A stretch of DNA of 34,725 nucleotides from Comamonadaceae bacterium. GTDB lineage: Bacteria; Pseudomonadota; Gammaproteobacteria; Burkholderiales; Burkholderiaceae_C. How positions within the stretch are numbered: position 1 is the stretch's first letter; the number at the start of each line of letters is the position of its first letter. Where the stretch lies: positions 1 through 34,725 of the forward strand of contig CANJOS010000014.1 in the NCBI GenBank assembly GCA_947476015.1. Reading direction: 5' to 3'. The position numbers and the translations under genes are program-made. Shown here piece after piece: positions 28,188 through 34,725 of the stretch. The notes under the pieces are model-generated. The model saw only the letters and a program-made list of their open reading frames with translations. It was not told the DNA's origin and ran no database searches.

Positions 28188-29237
28188 TTAGGAGAACAAA
28201 CGCCGAGCCTGAGGTGAGCCGGCGGAAAGTTCCCGCTTGTCAAGGGCGTCGTAGAGTTGCTCCAAATCAGCCGCAATGGCGTTCAGATCAGACTCAGTCA
28301 ATGCATGACCTGCGCCATCGGTAATCAAGCCGTCCATCTCCTTGCCCAAAATTCTGGCGGCTTCTCTTAAGCGTGCAAACGCATGTTCATCTCGACCCAC
28401 TTGCGGGACGTCCAAACTGAGTGTGAATTCGCGAATCGCAGACAAGGCAGGATCATCGGCCATGGCGGCCTGTGTATCAAACGACAGGGACAGGATAGGA
28501 GGCAAGCCTTGCACAGGCGCGGACAAAACCATGCGCCCTGGAATGACCCCTGCCACAAATCCCCAGCGTGCAGCATGTTGGTGAATATAACCTGGGCTCC
28601 AAGCAGCCGCTGTAGCGCACACCGTGAAACTCAACTGTGCGTCGTGTTCGCTGGCAAATTGATCAAGCTCGCGTCCATGTGCCACCTCTTCCAACATGTC
28701 GGGAAATTCTGGCGATCCATTGATTGCATCAGCAAATGCTTGGGCTTTGATGACAAATTCTGAAAACTCAATCTCGTTCAATGCTCCCATGCGATTGGCC
28801 AGTTGAACACCCGCTTGAAATGCGTGATAACGACGTCCCGCAATCGGCATTTCCCATTCACCGGTCGTATCGTTCAAACCTTCTACAGCAAAGGGTTTGG
28901 TTCCCACGCGACGCGTAGTAGGCAGCGCGGCAAGTGCTGCATCACCAGATACCTGAAAGTCAACTTCGATAGGCGCAATCACATCGATGAGGGGATCCAA
29001 GGGCGGTTTTTTGTCGGGTAATGGCAAGATGTCCAAGGCATCGTCAAGTAAATGGCGATCTTGCAGGTCGGCCGCGCCTTTTGCAACATCGTCCATCACG
29101 GGCTCTTTGCCATTTTCGGCATTGTCCGGAGCCGCTTGCCTTGGTGCGTTTTGTCGCGCTGTCCACAAGTTGTACAAAACCACGCAAATCAAGGTGACGC
29201 CACCCACAAGTGCCAAACTATTTTGCAATGAGCTCAT
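28188..29237 (-). CDS. zipA: cell division protein ZipA homologue
   Basis: Inner-membrane protein that tethers FtsZ at mid-cell, 349 aa. The N-terminal helix (about residues 8-26, LALVGGVTLICVVLYNLW) is followed by a hydrophilic, acidic and Pro-containing linker (about 30-130). The C-terminal FtsZ-binding domain (about 180-330) includes MGALNEIEFSEFVIKAQAFA and YIHQHAARWGFVAGVIPGRM. The sequence is far from E. coli ZipA, and the assignment is helped by the smc-zipA-ligA order typical of proteobacteria. Confidence 0.88.
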   Translation of the reverse strand: MSSLQNSLALVGGVTLICVVLYNLWTARQNAPRQAAPDNAENGKEPVMDDVAKGAADLQDRHLLDDALDILPLPDKKPPLDPLIDVIAPIEVDFQVSGDAALAALPTTRRVGTKPFAVEGLNDTTGEWEMPIAGRRYHAFQAGVQLANRMGALNEIEFSEFVIKAQAFADAINGSPEFPDMLEEVAHGRELDQFASEHDAQLSFTVCATAAAWSPGYIHQHAARWGFVAGVIPGRMVLSAPVQGLPPILSLSFDTQAAMADDPALSAIREFTLSLDVPQVGRDEHAFARLREAARILGKEMDGLITDGAGHALTESDLNAIAADLEQLYDALDKRELSAGSPQARRLFS

Positions 29238-29274
29238 GTGTGCCTGCGCTAAGGTGTTGATTGAATGAAAAGTA

Positions 29275-32200
29275 TCAGGTCAATTCAGCCATGGTCACTG
29301 CAGCTTCCATGTCTACCGCCACAATGCGTGATACGCCCTGCTCTTGCATGGTGACGCCAATGAGTTGCTCTGCCATTTCCATGGCGATCTTATTGTGACT
29401 GATGAATAAGAACTGAGTTTCTTTGCCCATGCTTTTCACCAACTTGGTGTAACGCTCTGTGTTTGTATCGTCTAAAGGCGCATCCACCTCGTCAAGCAAA
29501 CAGAATGGTGCAGGGTTGAGTTGGAAAATTGCAAAAACCAAGGCAATTGCTGTCAATGCTTTTTCGCCGCCCGACAACAAATGAATGGTTTGGTTCTTTT
29601 TCCCAGGGGGCTGGGCCATCACTTGAACGCCAGAATCTAGAATTTCATCGCCAGTCATCACCAATCGTGCATTGCCGCCACCGAACAGTTCAGGAAACAT
29701 TCGCCCGAAGTGCTCATTCACGATTTTAAATGTACCGCTCAACAAGTCGCGAGTTTCGGCGTCAATTTTTTTGATGGCGTCTTCTAGGGTGGTCATGGCC
29801 TCCGTCAAGTCGGCGGTTTGGGCATCTAAGAAAATCTTTCGCTCGCGGGAAACACTGAGTTCATCCAATGCGGCCAGATTAACAGCACCCAAAGCTGCAA
29901 TTTCTCGGTTCAATCGATCGATCTCAGACTGCAGTCCTGTCAACCGCACATTGCCATCTTCGATTGATTTGGCAACAAGCTCAAGATCAGCTTCAGCGTC
30001 GATTAAAAGTTGGGTGTACTGTTCTAAACCCAAGCGCGAAGCTTGCTCTTTCAATTGCAATTCAGTGATGCGCTGTCGCAATGGATCGAGTTCACGCTCA
30101 AAACTCATGCGACGTTCGTCGCTGGCGCGAAGTCGGGCTGTTAAATCGTCATATTCGCTGCGTTTGGCGCCTAAGACTTGCTCACGCTCCATTTTCATGG
30201 CCAAAGCATTTTGCAAACCCGCCTGGGCTGCGGCATCGGTGAGGCGTGACAATTCTTCCCTGGCACGCTCCTGTTCCGCTGTGATGGCCTGAATTTGTTG
30301 ACCCGCTGTTTCTAAGCCACGCTGCAATTCAGAGCGCCTGGCTTCCAAGCTTCGCTGGGAGAATGTGGCCTCTTGCGCCAACCGCTCTAAAGTGCGCTGC
30401 TGCTCACGACATTCTGACAACTTGCGATCGGCATCAATCACTCGCTCGTCCAATTGCGCATGTCGCTCCTGATTGTCAGCCAACTGCATGTCCAGTTCTT
30501 CAAATCGACCTTCAGCCGTCATCCGACGTTCTTGCAAATCTTCCAAGCCAAGGTCAAGCTCTGACATGTCGTTTGCGATTTGTTCACTGCGCGCACGAGT
30601 TTGTTCTGCCCACTGCGTCAGTTGCAATGTTTCTACCTGCAGTTCATGCGCTTTAGATTGCGCCTCTGAAGTATCCTGACGAACTGTCACAAGACGTTGC
30701 GCAGTTTCAGAATATGCGGCCTCAGCTCGCACAGAAGCGCTGCGAGTTTCCTCAGCAATCAGCGTTTGCGCGCGTTGTTGCTTTTCAAAATTTTCGATGT
30801 CTTGCGCCCGAGCCAATAACCCAGCTTGTTCGGAATCTGGCGCGTAAAAACTCACGCTGTGTTGACCAATGGCATGGCCCGCTTGTGTGACAAAGCATTC
30901 ATTGCCTTGCAACTGATCTCGCCAAGCCATTGCATCTTCGAGGGAAGGTGCTGTGAAATAACCCTGCAACCAATCGGTGAGCAAGGCTGACAAGCCCGCA
31001 TCGGACAAACGCAGCAATTCTGCAAGAGGCCGGCATGCAGAAGGCAAGCCCTTGCGTGCAGCGGTCACGCTGCCATTGGGCGGAGAATAGAAAGAGAGTT
31101 TGGCTGGGGGCGCATCGCTGGCGAAGGCCTTCACCATCTCCAGGCGAGAGACTTCCAAAGATGACAAGCGCTCGCGAAGCGCCGATTCCATCGCATTTTC
31201 CCAACCCGAAGCCATGTGGATTTTGCTCCACAAGCCTTGGAGATTCTCCAATCCATGTTTGTTCAACCAGGGTTTGAGTTTGCCATCGGTTTTTACTTTC
31301 TCTTGGAGCGATTTGAGTGCTTCAATTTTGGCTGAAAGATCTGCCAACTTGGCCGACTCATCGTTCACAGCTTGCTGCTTGTCGCGGCGATCTTGGTCCA
31401 AGCGAGGCGCTTGTTCTTCCAATCCAGCAAGTTGTTCGTTGCACGCCTTGGACAAGGTTTCAGCCTGAGCCAACTGAACTTGCAAATTCGATAACTTTTG
31501 CAGATCGGGGGCATCGAGCGCGTTGCGATCGGTCACAAGTCGCTCACGACGCAGTGTCAACTGGCGTGTTTGGTCTTCTATGTTCCTTTGGTCTGCAGCC
31601 AAGACTTGAATTTGTTGTTGAACCTGAACAACACTGCCGCGTTGCTCATTGGCTTTTGCTTGCGCCTGTCGAAGAGCCTCTTCTAAATCAGGCAAGACCT
31701 GCGCTTGATCCTCCACCTGAGCGGCCAAAGTCAAGCTTCGATCTTCGGCTTGCAGGGCTTGTTCTGCAAGAGATTCCAGTTCAGTTGTCGCTTGAATTTG
31801 ACGATCTGACCAATCCGCTGTTTGTTCTTGCAATTGCGCCAAGCGTTGCTCAGCGCGTTGGCGACCTTCCACCACAAATCTGATTTCGGCCTCCAATCGG
31901 CCCACCTCAGCGCTGGCCTCATAAAGTAAGCCTTGGGCCTGATTGACTTGATCACCCGCGGCGTAATGCGCCTGACGAACTGTTTCAAGATCAGACTCGA
32001 CATGGCGTAAGTCAGCAATGCGAGCCTCTAGATCAATTACAGCTTTGTCGACATCAGCCTTGATTTTGACTTGATCTGACTCTGCATCTACACGCTTGAA
32101 AAACCAAAGTTGCTGTTGTTTCAGCGTGCTGTCGGCTTTGAAATCGTTGAAACGCTGCGCAACTTCAGCTTGCTTTTCAAGCTTTTCCAAATTGGCATTC

Positions 32201-32802
32201 AGTTCACGCAAAATATCTTCTACACGCGTTAAGTTTTCGCGGGTGTCAGACAATCGATTTTCAGTTTCACGACGACGCTCTTTGTATTTAGAAACCCCTG
32301 CGGCCTCTTCCAGAAACAAACGAAGCTCTTCAGGTCGAGACTCAATGATGCGACTGATGGTGCCCTGCCCGATGATGGCGTATGCGCGGGGGCCCAAACC
32401 GGTCCCCAAGAACACGTCTTGAACATCGCGCCGGCGGACTGGCTGATTATTGATGAAGTAACTGCTGTTACCGTCCCGTGTCAGAACGCGCTTCACCGCA
32501 ATTTCTGCAAACTGACCCCACTGACCACCGGCGCGGTGGTCAGCGTTGTCAAAAATCAACTCAACGCTGGCGCGACTGGCAGGTTTACGGGTGTTGGTGC
32601 CATTAAAAATGACATCTTGCATAGACTCACCCCGCAATTCGGAGGCTTTAGATTCACCTAAAACCCAACGGCAAGCGTCCATGATGTTGGACTTACCGCA
32701 GCCATTTGGACCAACCACACCAACCAACTGACCTGGAAGTACGAAGTTAGTGGGTTCTGCGAAGGATTTGAATCCGGATAATTTAATGGAATTAAGGCGC
32801 AC
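29275..32802 (-). CDS. smc: chromosome segregation ATPase SMC
   Basis: Structural maintenance of chromosomes protein for chromosome compaction and segregation, 1175 aa. Starting at the GTG of 32802 gives the family N-terminus MRLNSIKLSGFKSFA. A TTG at 32832 would add ten residues, and neither start has a well-placed ribosome site (a GGAGG lies about 13 bases before the TTG). Walker A is GPNGCGKS (31-38) and the R-loop/Q-loop region follows. Two long coiled coils flank a hinge (about 510-650). Near the end are signature LSGGE (1076-1080), Walker B FCLLDE (Asp1104, Glu1105) and FISHNK. It heads the leftward group smc-zipA-ligA-def and is divergent from dapC. No scpA or scpB is in the window. 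Confidence 0.97.
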   Translation of the reverse strand: MRLNSIKLSGFKSFAEPTNFVLPGQLVGVVGPNGCGKSNIMDACRWVLGESKASELRGESMQDVIFNGTNTRKPASRASVELIFDNADHRAGGQWGQFAEIAVKRVLTRDGNSSYFINNQPVRRRDVQDVFLGTGLGPRAYAIIGQGTISRIIESRPEELRLFLEEAAGVSKYKERRRETENRLSDTRENLTRVEDILRELNANLEKLEKQAEVAQRFNDFKADSTLKQQQLWFFKRVDAESDQVKIKADVDKAVIDLEARIADLRHVESDLETVRQAHYAAGDQVNQAQGLLYEASAEVGRLEAEIRFVVEGRQRAEQRLAQLQEQTADWSDRQIQATTELESLAEQALQAEDRSLTLAAQVEDQAQVLPDLEEALRQAQAKANEQRGSVVQVQQQIQVLAADQRNIEDQTRQLTLRRERLVTDRNALDAPDLQKLSNLQVQLAQAETLSKACNEQLAGLEEQAPRLDQDRRDKQQAVNDESAKLADLSAKIEALKSLQEKVKTDGKLKPWLNKHGLENLQGLWSKIHMASGWENAMESALRERLSSLEVSRLEMVKAFASDAPPAKLSFYSPPNGSVTAARKGLPSACRPLAELLRLSDAGLSALLTDWLQGYFTAPSLEDAMAWRDQLQGNECFVTQAGHAIGQHSVSFYAPDSEQAGLLARAQDIENFEKQQRAQTLIAEETRSASVRAEAAYSETAQRLVTVRQDTSEAQSKAHELQVETLQLTQWAEQTRARSEQIANDMSELDLGLEDLQERRMTAEGRFEELDMQLADNQERHAQLDERVIDADRKLSECREQQRTLERLAQEATFSQRSLEARRSELQRGLETAGQQIQAITAEQERAREELSRLTDAAAQAGLQNALAMKMEREQVLGAKRSEYDDLTARLRASDERRMSFERELDPLRQRITELQLKEQASRLGLEQYTQLLIDAEADLELVAKSIEDGNVRLTGLQSEIDRLNREIAALGAVNLAALDELSVSRERKIFLDAQTADLTEAMTTLEDAIKKIDAETRDLLSGTFKIVNEHFGRMFPELFGGGNARLVMTGDEILDSGVQVMAQPPGKKNQTIHLLSGGEKALTAIALVFAIFQLNPAPFCLLDEVDAPLDDTNTERYTKLVKSMGKETQFLFISHNKIAMEMAEQLIGVTMQEQGVSRIVAVDMEAAVTMAELT

Positions 32803-32867
32803 AGGAGTCTGAAATTGGGTCAAAAGGCACAACGCGTGCCCGAAGCCTCCATATTAACCGACCAGAA

Positions 32868-32927
32868 CCCTGAATCAGGGCTTGAAATCTCTGACTTAGC
32901 CCCTGAAAACATCCCAACTAGCCCTGA
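32868..32927 (+). promoter_or_regulatory. dapC leader with palindrome and repeated CCCTGA
   Basis: CCCTGAATCAGGG at 32868-32880 is a perfect palindrome around one central base. CCCTGA recurs at 32901-32906 and 32922-32927, the last opening a GCCC/GGGC pair just before the dapC ATG. This could be an operator or a small structured leader. No promoter was identified with confidence. Confidence 0.35.
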
Positions 32928-32937
32928 TAATTGGGGC

Positions 32938-34149
32938 ATGAATCCCCTATTGGCCTCCCTCCAGCCCTACCCTTTTGAGCGTCTTCGGCAGTTGTTCGCG
33001 GGTCTGACCCCTCCCAGCGCACTGACTCACATCAGTTTGGGCATCGGCGAACCCAAGCATGCCACCCCTGAGTTCATCAAGACCGCACTCGTCAGTTCTC
33101 TCCCTACAGCATTGTCTGGGTATCCCGCTACTGCGGGAGAAATCCGCATGCGGGAGGCCTGTTCGAATTGGCTTTTGCGTCGTTACAACATCCAAGTCAA
33201 CGCTGTCACTCAAATACTGCCCGTCAATGGATCACGCGAAGCGCTGTTTTCACTGACCCAAGCCGTGCTAGACCCTGCGAAGCCTGGCGCTCGCGTCATC
33301 AGTCCGAACCCCTTCTATCAAATTTACGAAGGCGCCACCCTTTTGGGCGGCGCACAACCCTATTACGTCGGCAATGAAGCCGAAAATGACTTTACGGCTG
33401 AATGGGATTCGGTTCCTGATGACATTTGGCAAGCCACCCAATTGGTCTTTGTGTGCTCCCCTGGCAACCCCACTGGCAAAGTGATGCCCTTGGCTGAATG
33501 GCAAAAACTCTTTGAATTGAGCGAAAAGTACGGCTTCGTCATTGCATCAGACGAGTGCTACAGCGAGATTTATTTCCGTGATGAACCCCCACTGGGTGGA
33601 CTCGAGGCCGCCAGCCTTTTAGGCTACAAAGAATTCAAACGCTTGATTGCGTTCACCAGTTTGTCCAAGAGAAGCAATGTGCCTGGCCTGCGCAGTGGCT
33701 TTGTGGCTGGCGATGCCGCCATCATCAAAGACTTTTTGCTCTACAGAACCTACCATGGATGCGCCATGAGCGGTGTCGTTCAAGCTGCAAGCATTGCTGC
33801 GTGGAATGACGAAGCGCACGTGATTGAGAACAGAAATCTCTATCGAACCAAATTCTCAGAGGTGACGCCCGTGTTGTCGGAGGTGATGGACGTCAAACTA
33901 CCCGACGCCAGTTTTTATTTGTGGGCAGGCGTCCCCTCCGCTTGGAACAACAGTGATACAGACTTTGCACGAGAGCTTTTTGCCGCAGAACACGTGACGG
34001 TCTTACCGGGTAGTTTTATTGCCAGAACAGCCCATGGGCGAAACCCTGGAGAAGGTCGGGTGCGCATGGCTTTGGTGGCCGAAACTGCCGAGTGTTTAGA
34101 AGCCGCTCATCGCATTGCCCATTTCATTCGCAAAGGTCGAAACTCATGA
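32938..34149 (+). CDS. dapC: succinyldiaminopimelate transaminase DapC
   Basis: PLP enzyme that converts N-succinyl-2-amino-6-oxopimelate to N-succinyl-LL-2,6-diaminopimelate for lysine and peptidoglycan. It is 403 aa from the ATG at 32938 ([20 protein letters not shown], the usual family opening). Motifs include [50 protein letters not shown] and the cofactor lysine in [15 protein letters not shown] (Lys244). A TTG at 32815 in the same frame has a better ribosome site (AGGAG 7 bases before it) and would add 41 residues unlike the family, so the start is not settled. The stop overlaps the dapE start by ATGA. Confidence 0.93.
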   Translation: MNPLLASLQPYPFERLRQLFAGLTPPSALTHISLGIGEPKHATPEFIKTALVSSLPTALSGYPATAGEIRMREACSNWLLRRYNIQVNAVTQILPVNGSREALFSLTQAVLDPAKPGARVISPNPFYQIYEGATLLGGAQPYYVGNEAENDFTAEWDSVPDDIWQATQLVFVCSPGNPTGKVMPLAEWQKLFELSEKYGFVIASDECYSEIYFRDEPPLGGLEAASLLGYKEFKRLIAFTSLSKRSNVPGLRSGFVAGDAAIIKDFLLYRTYHGCAMSGVVQAASIAAWNDEAHVIENRNLYRTKFSEVTPVLSEVMDVKLPDASFYLWAGVPSAWNNSDTDFARELFAAEHVTVLPGSFIARTAHGRNPGEGRVRMALVAETAECLEAAHRIAHFIRKGRNS

Positions 34150-34725
34150 GCGCCACCCTTCGCCTAGCAGAGCAACTGATTGCCATGGCTTCCGTGACAC
34201 CAGAAGATGGCGGCTGCACACCCCTTATCAGTTCACACCTTGAACCCTTGGGCTTCGCTTGCGAAGTCATTGATCTTGGCCCTGAAAATTTTCGTGTGCG
34301 CAATTTATGGGCCAAACGGACAGGCACTTCGAATCAAACTCTGGCCTTTGCCGGTCATGTTGACGTGGTGCCCACAGGCCCTTTGTCGAAATGGACCAGC
34401 GACCCCTTCACACCCACGCACCGAGATGGCAAGTTATTTGGCCGCGGCAGCAGCGACATGAAAACCTCATTGGCTGCCATGGTAGTGGCAACTCAAGAGT
34501 TTTTACTGGAGAATCCTCGCCCTGCGCTGGGCATTGCATTTTTAATCACCAGCGATGAAGAAGGTCCTGCCATAGACGGAACAGTGCGAGTGTGCGAAAT
34601 GCTAGAACAGCGTCAGCAGACGCCAGACTATTGCATTGTTGGCGAGCCCACCTCCGTCCGACAAACCGGTGACATGATCAAAAATGGCCGCCGCGGATCG
34701 CTGAGTGGCAAACTGATCGTGAAAG
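34146..34725 (+). CDS. dapE: succinyl-diaminopimelate desuccinylase DapE (3' end cut by window)
   Basis: Di-zinc M20-family hydrolase that removes succinate from N-succinyl-LL-diaminopimelate, the step after DapC. About 193 N-terminal residues are visible and include the active-site set: His71 and Asp73 in AGHVDVVP, bridging Asp104 in GRGSSDMK, catalytic Glu138 with Glu139 in SDEEG, and Glu167 in VGEPTS. GSSDMK replaces the commoner GAADMK, a mild change that leaves the ligand intact. The ATG overlaps the dapC stop (ATGA), so the two are probably translationally coupled. It continues past the window. Confidence 0.95.
   Translation, partial: MSATLRLAEQLIAMASVTPEDGGCTPLISSHLEPLGFACEVIDLGPENFRVRNLWAKRTGTSNQTLAFAGHVDVVPTGPLSKWTSDPFTPTHRDGKLFGRGSSDMKTSLAAMVVATQEFLLENPRPALGIAFLITSDEEGPAIDGTVRVCEMLEQRQQTPDYCIVGEPTSVRQTGDMIKNGRRGSLSGKLIVK

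Noticed and set aside
29672-30292. 206-residue Ser/Arg-rich open frame opposite smc
   Set aside because: The biased composition comes from the reverse strand of a Glu/Leu/Arg-rich coiled coil. The same applies to the frames at 31100-31468 and 31317-31883.
32824-32856. Ten-codon leader peptide frame (starting ATGGAGGCT) on the - strand upstream of smc
   Set aside because: It has no ribosome site, no run of regulatory codons and no attenuator-like hairpins. It is too short to support.

Overview
The window is chromosomal DNA of a Gram-negative betaproteobacterium. It is most likely a member of the Burkholderiales (Comamonadaceae-like) with only moderate GC. The evidence is the protein sequences and the neighbourhoods smc-zipA-ligA, lptF/lptG divergent from pepA-holC, and dapC-dapE. 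Coding density is very high. There is no integrase, transposase, CRISPR array or phage gene, and no gene-free stretch over 300 bases. Both end genes are cut by the window edge.

Left part (1-9323): a leftward ABC import operon of the peptide/nickel (Opp/Dpp/Yej) class reads substrate-binding lipoprotein, DppB-type permease, unusually long DppC-type permease, ATPase (truncated at base 1). A 233-base AT-rich divergent region with a perfect 11-2-11 palindrome separates it from a rightward TonB-dependent outer-membrane receptor. The receptor ends at a strong terminator and is followed by fabI (enoyl-ACP reductase).

Centre (9348-20698): a leftward Orn/Lys/Arg decarboxylase, a tRNA-Ser(GGA) with its own terminator, a rightward MFS exporter, and then a second complete peptide-type ABC operon in the same gene order (binding protein, permease B, permease C, fused double ATPase). 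This second operon lies directly behind pepA-holC, so a leucyl aminopeptidase, the DNA polymerase III chi subunit and a peptide importer may be co-transcribed.

Right part (20721-34725): lptF-lptG (LPS export) run rightward, followed by a CbiX-like chelatase, a CysB-type regulator and a YbdL-type methionine aminotransferase, which form a small sulfur-metabolism group. Facing them is the leftward block smc-zipA-ligA-def (chromosome condensation, cell division, DNA ligase, peptide deformylase). dapC and dapE (lysine/peptidoglycan precursor synthesis) then run off the right edge with an ATGA overlap.

Most of the window is ordinary housekeeping. The least ordinary part is the left ABC system. Its binding protein appears anchored at both ends (lipobox with Asp at +2, plus a C-terminal membrane helix), its DppC-type permease carries an extra N-terminal membrane/periplasmic module, and it sits opposite a TonB receptor across a palindromic control region. 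A joint peptide or peptide-like ligand uptake route across both membranes is a reasonable but untested hypothesis.
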